A stretch of DNA of 64,000 nucleotides from Vulcanimicrobium sp035943995 (GCA_035943995.1 DASZBS010000091.1:21913-85912); one strand, 5' to 3'; numbered from the stretch's first letter, positions 52,367 through 61,163 are shown. Numbers and translations are program-made. Notes: a model not told the origin generated them from the letters alone.

Positions 52367-52514
52367 TCTCGGTCACAGCTCGCTTGCCGCTGAGCGTGCA
52401 AGCGACGCGAGCGGCTTAACGCCGAGCAGAGCACGTCCGATGGAATGTGTACGCGGCGAAGCCAAGGGCGGGCAAGTCGCGCTCCCGTTCCCCCTCGACA
52501 AGGACGTGCACCTC

Positions 52515-52916
52515 ATGAGACGGATTCTCTTGGCGCTGTTGTTGGCGTTGCCGTTCGCGGCACCCGCGCTGGCCGAGCCGACGGCGAACCTCGCCCCGGC
52601 CGACCGCTATTTCGGGCGGCTGAAGATGAGCATCCTCGGCGTTCGTAACTCGCTCAAGGACCTGTCTGCCCGCGCGGACGCGCATCCCGAAGATGCGGAG
52701 CACGTCTACGACAAAGCGGTGCTCGTCGAAGACGCGCTGCTCGACTGGCAGAAGCACTTCCCGCGCGATCCGTGGATCCCGAAGTACGCGTACAGCCTCG
52801 CGCAACTCTACGGGAAGCTCGATTTCGACGATGCGCGCGTGCGCAAGAACGACACGCTGGACTGGCTGATCGCGACGTACCCGGAGTCGGAGTATGCTCA
52901 ACTCACACGTGACTAG
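52515..52916 (+). CDS. Exported small helical protein (paralogue A)
   Basis: A 133-residue exported protein with a signal peptide (LLALLLALPFAAPALA). The mature part begins NLAPADRYFGRLKMSILGVRNSLKDL and later DWQKHFPRDPWIPKYAYSLAQLY. The adjacent gene encodes a close relative. No known family. I use the ATG at 52515, which opens the signal peptide; an ATG at 52440 would add 25 charged residues. It overlaps the next gene by 23 bases. Confidence 0.78.
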   Translation: MRRILLALLLALPFAAPALAEPTANLAPADRYFGRLKMSILGVRNSLKDLSARADAHPEDAEHVYDKAVLVEDALLDWQKHFPRDPWIPKYAYSLAQLYGKLDFDDARVRKNDTLDWLIATYPESEYAQLTRD

Positions 52917-53298
52917 GCTCGCCGCGCTCGTGGCGATGATCCTCTGTTTTGCAACGTCGGCGCACGCGGCGACGATGCGCGACCTCGCGCCGGCGGACGA
53001 GTACTTCGGCCAACTGCGCATGAGCGTGCTTGGGATCCGCAACGAGCTCAACGGGCTGGAACGCCGGTGCGTGAGCGGCGACCGCAACGTTTCGGCGATG
53101 AGCGGCAAGCTCGCGATGGTCGACGACGCGATGCGCGACTGGCGCGCGCGCTACCCGCGCGACACGTGGCTGCCGCGCTTCGAGTCGCAGCGGGCGCGCG
53201 TCGCGTCGCTGATCGCGCTCGGCGCGTCGCATGCGAACCGCGGCGCGCCCGTCGCCGAGGGCATCGTGCGTCTCCTCGGGACGATCACGCACCGCTGA
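52894..53298 (+). CDS. Exported small helical protein (paralogue B)
   Basis: A 134-residue exported protein with a signal peptide (LAALVAMILCFATSAHA). The core DLAPADEYFGQLRMSVLGIRNELNGL and DWRARYPRDTWLPRFESQ parallels the previous gene, so the pair is a tandem duplication. Function unknown. It converges on the secreted pentapeptide gene, with only three bases between the stop codons. Confidence 0.78.
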   Translation: MLNSHVTRLAALVAMILCFATSAHAATMRDLAPADEYFGQLRMSVLGIRNELNGLERRCVSGDRNVSAMSGKLAMVDDAMRDWRARYPRDTWLPRFESQRARVASLIALGASHANRGAPVAEGIVRLLGTITHR

Positions 53299-53301
53299 CG
53301 T

Positions 53302-53982
53302 TCAGCGAGTCCGCGCCGGCGACGGCGGCGCGGGCGGCGGCGATGCGGCGGGCGGCGCCGGCGGGATCGCCGGCAACGGCGCGAGCGGCGCCAGGGGCGG
53401 GACCGCCGGTCGGCGCGGGCCGCGGCTCGCGTCCCGCATGGTGCGCTCGAGCTCGCGCATCGCCCGTTCGAACTCCGGCGACATCGCCGCGATCCGCGGC
53501 ATGACCGGCATGACCGGCAATCTCGGAGAGTACGGCCGTACGAACGGAAGCTGGGCCAGGTCGCAGCCGCCGCAGTCGTGCAGGAAGCGCTTGTAGTCGG
53601 CGCCGACGATGCTGCCGGGGCCGAGCCGCACGCCGCGCATGGTCACACCATCGAGCTTCGCGCGCGCGAACGACGTTCCGCGAAACTCGACCCCGACGAA
53701 GCGCGCGTTGCGCAGGTCGGCGTCGTCGAACCGCGCGCCGGCGAGGTCGGACCCGGTGAACTGCGCGCCGTTCAAGTTCGCGCGTGAGAAATCGGCGTCA
53801 CGCAGATCGGCGCCGACGAAGTGCAAACCGTGCAGGTCGCGGCCGTGCAGATCCTTGGGGAACCGGCAGCCGACGCACGCGTCGATCAGTTGCCGGGTGA
53901 GATCGTCTTGCGCAGCGAGTGCGGGCGCGGGCGGCAACGCGACGGCCAGGACGAGCGCGGCGAGAACGAGCGGGCGAATCAC
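53302..53982 (-). CDS. Exported pentapeptide-repeat protein
   Basis: A 226-residue exported protein with a signal peptide (LVLAVALPPAPALA). After DACVGCRFPKDL come pentapeptide repeats (A/N-D/L-L/F-x-x) from about residue 45 to 115: FVGADLRDADFSRANLNGAQF and so on, a right-handed beta helix. A CGGC pair and a proline-rich tail follow. The same repeat and the CxGCxF cap occur in the M56 peptidase encoded upstream. It starts at a GTG eight bases after AAGGAGG. Confidence 0.88.
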   Translation of the reverse strand: MIRPLVLAALVLAVALPPAPALAAQDDLTRQLIDACVGCRFPKDLHGRDLHGLHFVGADLRDADFSRANLNGAQFTGSDLAGARFDDADLRNARFVGVEFRGTSFARAKLDGVTMRGVRLGPGSIVGADYKRFLHDCGGCDLAQLPFVRPYSPRLPVMPVMPRIAAMSPEFERAMRELERTMRDASRGPRRPAVPPLAPLAPLPAIPPAPPAASPPPAPPSPARTR

Positions 53983-54000
53983 GATGGGGGCCTCCTTGTA

Positions 54001-54014
54001 ACTAACGAAATAAG
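54001..54014. promoter_or_regulatory. Candidate BlaI-family operator
   Basis: ACTAACGAAATAAG, 19 bases upstream of the secreted pentapeptide gene, differs by one base from the element at 2582-2595. Both are followed on the plus strand by GCGGC at the same distance, so a larger promoter cassette may be shared. Confidence 0.45.
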
Positions 54015-54046
54015 AGATAGCGGCAAAAAGAAAACGGGCCGTGGCG

Positions 54047-56446
54047 TCAGCCCTCGAGCCCGCCGGCGTGTGTGGTCATGCCGGCCGTGCGCGCGCCGCG
54101 CAGGTCGGCGCCGTCCAAGTCGCACGTCTCCAGGTACGCGTTGGTCAGGTCGGCGCCGGTGAGGTTTGCGCGTGTCAGATCGACGCTGAAGAAGCGCACG
54201 CCGCTGAGGTTGGCGTCATGCAAGTCCGCGTGGCTGAAATTGGCGCCGGTCAGCGTGAGACCGTGCAGATCCTGGCCGTGCAAATCGAGGTTGGTAAACT
54301 CGCAGCCGACGCAATTCGCAACGACGGAGCGCAGCGCGACACCGCGCAAGCTCATGTGGTTGATCGAGACGCCCGCGAGGCGGAGGCCTTCGAGCTGCGC
54401 GCCGTCGAGGTTCGTGTCGCGCAGCTCGACGCTGGTAAACTGGGCGCCGCGCAGGTCCGCGTTGGCGAGGTTCGCGCGCACGAGCGAGACGGCGGCCAGC
54501 TTCGCGCCGGCCAAATTGACGCCGCGCATGTCGGCGCCGCTGAAGTTGTCGGCGCTGAGCCGGAGGTCGTGGAGGTCGAGCCCGCGCGCGTCCGCGTTGC
54601 GGAACGAGCATCCCGCGCACGATGCGATCATCTCGCGCGTCAGCTTCATGCCGTCGAACCGCACGCGCCGCGGGCTCGCGCTGGTGATCCGCGTGTGAGA
54701 GCCGTTCATCTCGAACGTGATCTGGCGCGGGATCGAATCCATCACGACCTTGATCGTGCGCTCGATCTCCGGTCCGAGCTTTTCCTGCGCTGCATCGCTG
54801 CGCGCGCGCGCGACCGTCGCCCCGGCGCCCGCGGCGGCCGCCATCGCTTGAATCTTCGCGACGGCTTGCGGCGAGAGCGCCCGCATAGTCGGCGCCGTAG
54901 CCGGCAGCGGTGGAAGCGCCGGCGCGACGGGGCCGAACGGCGCGGTCGGCGCGGACGGCGCGGACGGCGCTTGCGGCGCGCGCTCGACGATCTGGACGGT
55001 CTTCTCGTGCACGACGGTCGTCGACTTCTTCGCGGCGGCGAGCTCGGCGCGCAACGCCTTCAACTGCGCCTGCACGGCCTTCGACTGCGCGTCGTTCGCC
55101 TGCGTGAGACTCGCCTTCGTGCCCGTCGCCGACGCGGCTTTCAACGCGCGCTCGGCCGCTACGAATTGCGCCGCGGTCATCGCGGCGACGGTCGCGCCGT
55201 GCTGCGCGGGGAGCAGCTTGGCGTGCGCCGTCATGATGCGGCCGCGCGTCGCGTTCGCGCGGTGCGGTGCCCGCGCGGCGGGGTGCACCGCGGACTCGGC
55301 GGCGACCGCAGGCGCCGGCCGAGCCGGCAACTCGACGGCGGGCGCGCTCGTCGCGACGAACGCGACGGAGAGCACGCCTGCGAGGGCGACGCCGAGCGCC
55401 GCGACGGGCGAGCGGTGCAGCCGCGCGCGCTTCTTGTCGAGCAACTGCTCGATGCGCACCGCGATCTGCTTGCGCGTCAGCAGCGCGCCGGGCGCGACGA
55501 CGGCGTGCTCGGGCATGCGCATCTCGCGCACGAGCTTCCACAGCGACGTGGCATACGCGTGCGCTTCGCCGGTCTTCTCGACGACGGCATCGTCCGACGC
55601 GATCTCGCGTTCGAGCGCGATGCGGCGGCCGACGAGCCACACGATCGGGTTGAACCAGAACACGCGCTCGATCGCGCGCTGCAGCAGGTTCGTCCAGTCG
55701 TCGTTGCGGCGCAGGTGTGCGTGCTCGTGCAGGATCAGCGACTCGATGGCGGCGAGACCGTCGGCCGTCGCGAGCTCGGTCGGGATCAGGATGACGGGCC
55801 GGCGGAAGCCGATCGCGACCGGCGTCTCCGTCTCGTAGGAAAGCCGGAGGTAGATCTCGCGGCCCGGGCCGACCTCGGTCAGCCACGGCAGCTCGTCGGC
55901 GAGCGCGCCGTCGAGCGGGCTCGATCGGCGCTTCAAACCGCGCACGCGCGCGACGCTCGCCGCGAGTCCGATCAAGCCGATTAGCGCGCCCAGCGACCAC
56001 ACGGCGACCACGCCGAATGCGAGCTCGCGCGACAGGCGCGGCGTCCACGCCGCGAATGCGAGCCGGTCGGCAAGCGCCAGACGGTCGGCGAACGATTTCA
56101 ACGGCGCCGCGGTCGTTACGGGCACGGCCGCGGTGTCGTCGACGATTGCGAACGTCTCCTCGTGCACCGTTCGCGCGGGGGAAGAAGGCGTCATGCCGAG
56201 CGCTGCTTGCGTAGCGGGCGGCGATGCGGGCGACGCGGCGACCGTCGCGCGGGCGATCGACACGCCGATGCCGGCGAGCGGCATCAACGCGGTTGCGATC
56301 AGCGCCGTGGTCCACAGCGCGTGGCGCGTTGCGGCGGTGAGCGACAGGGTTCTGGTTGCAACGAGCACGAGCGCGGCGAGGACGCCGCCGAGGAGGACGC
56401 TCGCGAGGATCGCGCGGAGCGCAACGCCGACGATCGCCTCGATCAT
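54047..56446 (-). CDS. M56 (BlaR1-like) metallopeptidase with pentapeptide-repeat tail
   Basis: A 799-residue membrane protein. Four predicted helices in the first 170 residues surround the cytosolic peptidase domain with HEHAH (240-244) and ALEREIASDDAVV. After a fifth membrane segment (near 355-375) comes a long Ala-rich helical linker and, from about residue 600, pentapeptide repeats (FSGADMRGVNLAGAKLAAV and so on) with CAGCSF and CVGCEF caps. It is expected to sense an envelope signal and trigger removal of the BlaI repressor. The ATG overlaps the blaI stop (TAATG). Confidence 0.9.
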   Translation of the reverse strand: MIEAIVGVALRAILASVLLGGVLAALVLVATRTLSLTAATRHALWTTALIATALMPLAGIGVSIARATVAASPASPPATQAALGMTPSSPARTVHEETFAIVDDTAAVPVTTAAPLKSFADRLALADRLAFAAWTPRLSRELAFGVVAVWSLGALIGLIGLAASVARVRGLKRRSSPLDGALADELPWLTEVGPGREIYLRLSYETETPVAIGFRRPVILIPTELATADGLAAIESLILHEHAHLRRNDDWTNLLQRAIERVFWFNPIVWLVGRRIALEREIASDDAVVEKTGEAHAYATSLWKLVREMRMPEHAVVAPGALLTRKQIAVRIEQLLDKKRARLHRSPVAALGVALAGVLSVAFVATSAPAVELPARPAPAVAAESAVHPAARAPHRANATRGRIMTAHAKLLPAQHGATVAAMTAAQFVAAERALKAASATGTKASLTQANDAQSKAVQAQLKALRAELAAAKKSTTVVHEKTVQIVERAPQAPSAPSAPTAPFGPVAPALPPLPATAPTMRALSPQAVAKIQAMAAAAGAGATVARARSDAAQEKLGPEIERTIKVVMDSIPRQITFEMNGSHTRITSASPRRVRFDGMKLTREMIASCAGCSFRNADARGLDLHDLRLSADNFSGADMRGVNLAGAKLAAVSLVRANLANADLRGAQFTSVELRDTNLDGAQLEGLRLAGVSINHMSLRGVALRSVVANCVGCEFTNLDLHGQDLHGLTLTGANFSHADLHDANLSGVRFFSVDLTRANLTGADLTNAYLETCDLDGADLRGARTAGMTTHAGGLEG

Positions 56447-56829
56447 TACTGCTGTCCTTTGGCCTTGTCGAGCAACTCGCGCAAACGGTCGAGCTCGGCG
56501 TCGTCGACTGCTTCCGATTCGAGCAGGTTCAGCACGAGCTCGCGCGGCGAGCCGTCGAAGAACCGCGACAGCACGTGCGTGACGACGCTGCGCTGCGCTT
56601 CGTCGCGCGCGACGATCGCCTTATAGATGAAGGCGCGTCCGACGGCTTTGTGGCGGACGTAGCCTTTTTGCTCGAGGATGCGCATCGTGGTGAGGACGGT
56701 GTTGTACGCGAGCGGCGGATCGCCGATCGCCTCGACCACGTCGGCGACGCTCGACTCCACCCGGTCCCACAGGACGAGCATGAGGCGGTACTCCGCCTCC
56801 GTGAGGGTCGGCGACTTCTTGCGGGGCAT
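56446..56829 (-). CDS. BlaI/MecI-family winged-helix repressor
   Basis: A 127-residue repressor: LTEAEYRLMLVLWDRVESSVADVVEAI, winged helix YNTVLTTMRILEQKGYV, then FFDGSPRELVLNLLE. It is a paralogue of the repressor at 5493-5879 and heads the second M56 operon. The promoter's -10 box ends six bases before the ATG and no Shine-Dalgarno is visible, so the transcript is probably leaderless. Confidence 0.92.
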   Translation of the reverse strand: MPRKKSPTLTEAEYRLMLVLWDRVESSVADVVEAIGDPPLAYNTVLTTMRILEQKGYVRHKAVGRAFIYKAIVARDEAQRSVVTHVLSRFFDGSPRELVLNLLESEAVDDAELDRLRELLDKAKGQQ

Positions 56830-56835
56830 ACGCCG

Positions 56836-56877
56836 AGGCTACCACCCCCGCGCCGCAGTGTCAACTAAGGTTTTAAG
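56836..56877 (-). promoter_or_regulatory. blaI promoter with overlapping operator
   Basis: On the minus strand TTGACA (56859-56864) and TAGCCT (56836-56841) are 17 bases apart. The dyad-like ACTAAGGTTTTAAG (56864-56877) abuts the -35 box and matches the motif at 2582 and 54001. The ATG at 56829 lies at the expected start of transcription. Confidence 0.65.
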
Positions 56878-56905
56878 AAGATCAGATGAGAAAATCGGGC
56901 GTCCC

Positions 56906-56942
56906 AAAAGCAGGACGGCGGCCGCTCGTGCGACCGCCGTCC
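56906..56942 (-). terminator. Rho-independent terminator after the binding-protein gene
   Basis: A perfect 9-bp stem (56913-56921 with 56934-56942) is followed on the minus strand by TGCTTTTGGG. It lies 27 bases after the stop codon of the binding-protein gene. Confidence 0.75.
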
Positions 56943-56968
56943 ATTCGGTGCCGGGTTTCGAGGGAGCG

Positions 56969-58312
56969 CTAGATCTTTTGCGGGGTGTAGCCCTCGCGCG
57001 GCCCGACCTTCTCGCTGCCGATGATCTTCGCGGCCGCCGTGCTGTCGGGGTTGGCGCAGTTTTCCGCCGCGTACTCGCCGCCGACCGTCGACGCGATCAC
57101 GAAATACTCGCCTGGGCTGGTGCGCTTGTTGCTCGCGACGATCCGCCCCGCGTAGGTCTGCTGGACCGCTTGATGATCGCACTTGCGGAAATACGCGCCG
57201 CTCTTCTTGTCGGCGTCGTAGTGGTAGTTCTCGAACGCCTCGATCAGCTTCTCGGTGTCGGTCGTACCGGCGTGCTCGATGCGGTTGACGAGGTTGCGCC
57301 CGGCCTGATAGCCGAGATATTGCCGCCAGTCGACCGCGTTGACGCCGGGCTTGAGCGCGTTGTAGACGCGCTTGGCGTCGCCGCCCGCTTCGGGGCCCCA
57401 CACGTAGCCCCACACGGAGCCGACGAGGTCGTCGACCGGCATGCCGACCGCGACGTCGTTCCCGCACAGGATGCCGCCGAACGTCATCTTCTTGTTGAGG
57501 CCGAGCTGCACGGCTTCTTTTGTCGCGTTTTGCGTATTCGGGCCATAGTTGCAGAACACGAGGACGTTCGCGTCGGTGTTGCGCGCCTTCGTCAGATACG
57601 ACGAGTAATCGGTCTGCGCCAGCGAGTGCAAGTCGTTGCCGACCTCTTGCCCGCCCTGCGCGAGCAGGATCTTTTTCAAGCGGTTGTACGCGTCGACGCC
57701 GAACGCATAGTCCGCCGTCAGGAAATACCACTTCTTGCCGTGCTTGAGGAGCTCGGGTCCGACGGCGTTCGCGAGCATCGCGTTGGAGCAAGTTTGGCGG
57801 AACGTCACGCGGTGCGCCTTGGGCCCCGTGATGTTCGTGTCGTGCGTGCCGATCGCGAGGAAGAACGTGTTGTTCTCCTGCGCCGCCGCGGAGACGGCGA
57901 GGCCGACCGCGGAGCTCAGGCAGCCGGTGAGCACGTCGACCTTCTCTTGCGAGATCAACCGCTTCGCTTCGGTCGTTCCGGTCGCGGCGGCGTTCGCGTC
58001 GTCGCCTTTGACGATCTCGTACTTGATGCGATTGCTCTTGCGCATCTGTTCGGCGATCGCGACTTCCATGCCGTGCTGCTGCGACTGCGACGCCGCGGCG
58101 TACACGCCGGAGAAGCCGTCGATGTGGCCGATCTTGACCGTCGCGCCGCCGGCGGCGGCGATCACGTCACGGGCGGGGGGGAGCGGCGCCGCACCCGCGA
58201 TGCGCGTCTCCAGCAATGGGAAGCCGAGCGACGCCGCGCCGGCGATGCCGAGGGCGCCGGTGCGGCGGAGGAATTCCTTCCGATCGACGGAGGTTTCGGG
58301 GCGGTGGTCCAT
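56969..58312 (-). CDS. LivK/UrtA-like ABC substrate-binding protein
   Basis: A 447-residue exported protein with a twin-arginine-like leader (DRKEFLRRTGALGIAGAASLG). The mature part is a type I periplasmic binding fold: VKIGHIDGFSGVYAAASQSQQHGMEVAIAEQ, EKVDVLTGCLSSAVGLAVSAAA, KWYFLTADYAFGVDAYNRLK and FCNYGPNTQNATKEAVQLG. It should feed a Liv-type transporter for amino acids, amides or urea; two livHMGF sets are in the window. GGAG lies just before the ATG. A WYL regulator is divergently encoded. Confidence 0.9.
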   Translation of the reverse strand: MDHRPETSVDRKEFLRRTGALGIAGAASLGFPLLETRIAGAAPLPPARDVIAAAGGATVKIGHIDGFSGVYAAASQSQQHGMEVAIAEQMRKSNRIKYEIVKGDDANAAATGTTEAKRLISQEKVDVLTGCLSSAVGLAVSAAAQENNTFFLAIGTHDTNITGPKAHRVTFRQTCSNAMLANAVGPELLKHGKKWYFLTADYAFGVDAYNRLKKILLAQGGQEVGNDLHSLAQTDYSSYLTKARNTDANVLVFCNYGPNTQNATKEAVQLGLNKKMTFGGILCGNDVAVGMPVDDLVGSVWGYVWGPEAGGDAKRVYNALKPGVNAVDWRQYLGYQAGRNLVNRIEHAGTTDTEKLIEAFENYHYDADKKSGAYFRKCDHQAVQQTYAGRIVASNKRTSPGEYFVIASTVGGEYAAENCANPDSTAAAKIIGSEKVGPREGYTPQKI

Positions 58313-58422
58313 GGTGCTCCTTACCGGGAGTCGGGCTGCTTTTCGGGCTCGTTTCTTCGCCGTGACCGCGCGCCCTCGCAAACCGAGCACGGACACGGTA
58401 TAGATACGACGAAGAACGCCGC

Positions 58423-59403
58423 GTGGCGGAAGAACGGGCCGAACCCAAAGTCGTCCTCCTCGTTCGGCTGCTCAGCGCGATCGACGAGGGGCGCTTCGCG
58501 TTCGAAGAGCTCAAGGACCAGATCGCGGACGAGAAGCCGCCCAGCACGCGCACGTTGCGCCGCTACCTGAGCGTCCTCGCCGACGCCGGCTTCCCGTGGT
58601 TCTTCGACCGCGCCAGCGGGACGTACCGGTTCGCCGAGGGCTACAGCCTGCGCCGGCTCAACCTCTCGCACCGCGAGCTGCTGGGGCTCGTGACGCTCAA
58701 GCGCTTGGGCTCCTCGCTGGGCGGCACGTTCGCGACGGCGATCGATGAGACGACGGAAAAGCTGCTGCGCTCCAGCGACCGCCGCGCCGAGGCCGCCGTC
58801 GAGCACTCGTCGCTGGCGATCCGGTTCGAAGCCGTGTCGATGGACGATGCCGTCGAGCGCGTGTTCGAGCAGTTGCAGAGCGCGGAACGCGAGCGGCGGC
58901 GCGTCGCCTTCGGCTACACCGACAAGAACAACGTGCGCACGCAGCGCCGCGTCGACCCGTACGGCTTCATCGTGTCGAACGGCCGCATCTACCTCGTCGG
59001 CTTCGACCACACGCGCACCGACATGCGCGTGTTCGCGGTCGACAACGTCTCCGACGTCGTGGTGACGCCGCAGACGTACGAGAAGCCGGCCGACTTCAAC
59101 CTCGAGGCGTACGGCGCGCGCTCGGTCAGCGGCGTCGTGCACGGCGAGAGCGTCGCCGACGTGACCGTGCGCTTCTCGCCGGTCGTCGCCAAGGCGGCGA
59201 CCGCGGCGTCGACCGTCGCGCGCGACCGCCAAGTCGTGCGCCGCGACGACGGTGGCGTCGACATCACGTACCGTGTGTCCGACCCGATCGAGATCGTTCG
59301 GTTCTCGCTCGGCTGGGGCGCCGAAGCGGAGGTCGTCGCGCCGGAAGAGGCGCGCCGGGCTGCGGCCGACATCGCCCGCCAGCTCGCCGCGCGGTACGGC
59401 TGA
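58423..59403 (+). CDS. WYL-domain transcriptional regulator
   Basis: A 326-residue protein. The N-terminal helix-turn-helix (STRTLRRYLSVLADAGFPWFFDRASGTYRFAEGY) is followed by a WYL domain (RRVAFGYTDKNNVRTQRRVDPYGFIVSNGRIYLVGFDHTRTDMRVFAVDNVSDV) and a C-terminal WCX-like extension. WYL domains bind nucleic acids or nucleotides. It is divergent from the binding-protein gene, which it may control. Starts at a GTG. Confidence 0.9.
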   Translation: MAEERAEPKVVLLVRLLSAIDEGRFAFEELKDQIADEKPPSTRTLRRYLSVLADAGFPWFFDRASGTYRFAEGYSLRRLNLSHRELLGLVTLKRLGSSLGGTFATAIDETTEKLLRSSDRRAEAAVEHSSLAIRFEAVSMDDAVERVFEQLQSAERERRRVAFGYTDKNNVRTQRRVDPYGFIVSNGRIYLVGFDHTRTDMRVFAVDNVSDVVVTPQTYEKPADFNLEAYGARSVSGVVHGESVADVTVRFSPVVAKAATAASTVARDRQVVRRDDGGVDITYRVSDPIEIVRFSLGWGAEAEVVAPEEARRAAADIARQLAARYG

Positions 59404-59441
59404 GCAGGAACGCGCGACCGCGGCGGCGCGTTCTCCACACG

Positions 59442-59954
59442 ATGCGCTCGATGAAATCGTTGGTGATCTTTGCCGCCGTCGCCGCCCTGGCGTGCGGCGG
59501 CGCGGCGCGCGCGGCGGTCCCCGGCGGGCAGACCGTCGATGGGATCCGCTGCGACCGGATGGAAGGCGCGGTGCTGCACATCCATCAGCACCTCGCGATC
59601 CGCGATCACGGCAAGCCCGTCACGGTGCCGGAGGACGTCGGCCGACCCATCGTGGCGCAGTGCTTCTACTGGCTGCACACGCACACGCCCGACGGCATCA
59701 TCCACGTCGAGTCGCCGAACTTCAACACGTTCACGCTGGGCAATTTCTTCGACGTGTGGGGCCAGCCGCTGAGCAAGACCGACGTCGCCGGCGCGAAGCC
59801 GCGCAAGGGCGAGCACGTCGCCGTGTGGGTCGACGGGCGCCCGTATGCCGGCGACCCGCGCAAGATCGAGCTGACGCAGCACCTCGACGTGACGATCGAC
59901 GTCGGTCCGCCGTACGGCAAGCCCGCGGCGTTCACCGACTGGAACGGCAACTAG
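59442..59954 (+). CDS. Exported conserved hypothetical protein
   Basis: A 170-residue protein with a signal peptide (cut near ARA). The mature domain has HIHQHLAIRDHGKPVTVPEDVG, CFYWLHTHTPDGIIHVESPN and FTLGNFFDVWGQPLS, a histidine-rich pattern conserved in a family of secreted proteins without assigned function. The histidines could bind a metal. ATG 59451 is an alternative start. A strong terminator follows. Confidence 0.78.
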   Translation: MRSMKSLVIFAAVAALACGGAARAAVPGGQTVDGIRCDRMEGAVLHIHQHLAIRDHGKPVTVPEDVGRPIVAQCFYWLHTHTPDGIIHVESPNFNTFTLGNFFDVWGQPLSKTDVAGAKPRKGEHVAVWVDGRPYAGDPRKIELTQHLDVTIDVGPPYGKPAAFTDWNGN

Positions 59955-59970
59955 CGCAACGACGCGACGC

Positions 59971-59996
59971 GGCCCCGAGACGTACGCCTCGGGGCC
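59971..59996. terminator. Bidirectional terminator hairpin
   Basis: GGCCCCGAG (59971-59979) pairs perfectly with CTCGGGGCC (59988-59996). It ends the plus-strand exported-protein gene and is also the final hairpin of the last minus-strand RNA unit. Confidence 0.8.
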
Positions 59997-60160
59997 GTTC
60001 TGCGCGAGAATCGATCTGCCGCGCGTCTCGTCGCCGATCGCTCGGCCACGGGGGCGTCGAATGTCGTCTCGGCGATCTCGCATCCGTTGAGCTGGCGCCT
60101 TCCGTGATGTGATTCCCACCGGCGAGCTTCTCGCTGCTCGCGGCCGGCGCGAACCGGCGT
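59971..60160 (-). ncRNA. Candidate small RNA, unit 0 of the array
   Basis: Promoter TTGCGC (60191-60196), 18-base spacer, TATGAT (60167-60172). The transcript would run about 190 bases to the hairpin at 59971-59996. It contains GCGAG-AAG-CTCGC and GCCGA-GCGA-TCGGC hairpins shared with the other units. This is the most diverged copy. Confidence 0.5.
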
Positions 60161-60290
60161 GCACGCATCATACGGGCATCGTGCGGGCACGCGCAAGATG
60201 CTTGCGGCGCTCTCCACAAGAACTTTTGGTTGTCCACGGTGTTCCGCAGCATTCCACAGGAACACCGGCTGAACACGCGGTTGAACGCGA

Positions 60291-60493
60291 CGAAGCCGCG
60301 TAAGTTGCCCCACGCGGCTTCGGTCAGCACGAGCATCCGATCTGCGCACGTCCTCGCCGACTTGCGTCGGCCATTACGGCGTCGAACTTCGATTTCGGCG
60401 TTTCGTTCAAGCCACGCTCGACTTTCATCTCGCGTCACCGTTTCTGCGCCTGCGAGCTACTCGCCGCTCGCCCGTCGTCGTTGCCTCCGACGT
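60291..60493 (-). ncRNA. Candidate small RNA, unit 1 of the array
   Basis: Promoter TTGCAT (60524-60529), 18-base spacer, TATGAT (60500-60505). Predicted transcript of about 200 bases: GCGAG-TAG-CTCGC, then GCCGAC-GCAA-GTCGGC (60356-60371), ending in an 11-bp hairpin (60291-60301 with 60312-60322). Confidence 0.55.
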
Positions 60494-60633
60494 GTTCGCA
60501 TCATACAAAGTTCGTCTGCGATGATGCAAGGGGGTTGGGGCACGTTTGGCAGCTTGTCCACAAGAAAGTTTTGTTGTCCACGGTGATTCGCTGGAATTCG
60601 CGTAATCCACAACCGTGGGGCGCGGTTGGGGCA

Positions 60634-60775
60634 GGGCGGACGGCGCACGCTGGTGCGTCGGGGACGCTCCCTGCGCGCTTCCTGCGCTTCGGTCGCTCGG
60701 CGCTCCGGCGCTCTCGCCCATCCTGGGCTTCGCGCCCTCGCGACGCCCCGGCGCACCAGCGTGCGCCGTCCGCCC
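60634..60775. repeat. 142-bp element with 30-bp terminal inverted repeats
   Basis: The arms 60634-60663 and 60746-60775 are complementary over 30 bases with one mismatch. The element enlarges unit 1 of the array relative to unit 2. It has no open reading frame of note and looks like a MITE-type insertion or a long structured hairpin. No clear target duplication is visible. Confidence 0.65.
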
Positions 60776-60815
60776 CGCGAACCTTTTGATTTAGAAAATT
60801 TACCTCTGAACGCGA

Positions 60816-61020
60816 CGAAACCGTGTAGGTTGCCCTCCACGGTTTCTATCAGCGTGAGAATCGATCTGCGCTTGCCTTCGCCAACTTTCGCCGGCCAAAA
60901 CGGCGTCGAACTTCGAATCGGCGCTTCTTTCAAAACTTCGCTCGGCTTTCGCTTTGCGTTATCTCACTTTTCACGCCTGCGAGCTTCTCACGACTCGCCC
61001 GTCTTCGTTGCCTCCGACGT
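60816..61020 (-). ncRNA. Candidate small RNA, unit 2 of the array
   Basis: Promoter TTGCGC (61050-61055), 17-base spacer, TATGAT (61027-61032). Predicted transcript of about 205 bases with GTGAG-AAG-CTCGC, GCCGGC-GAAA-GTTGGC and a terminal 9-bp hairpin (60817-60825 with 60838-60846) followed by a T-rich stretch near 60800. Confidence 0.55.
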
Positions 61021-61163
61021 GTTCGCATCATACCGGACGGTTTCGCGGCGCGCAAGAGCGCCGGCGCACCGAACGGTGGTTCTCCACAAGAACTTTCAGT
61101 TCTGCACGTCGGCTCACCGCAATCCCCGCAATCCACAGCGTTTGCGAGGCGCTCTGAACGCGA

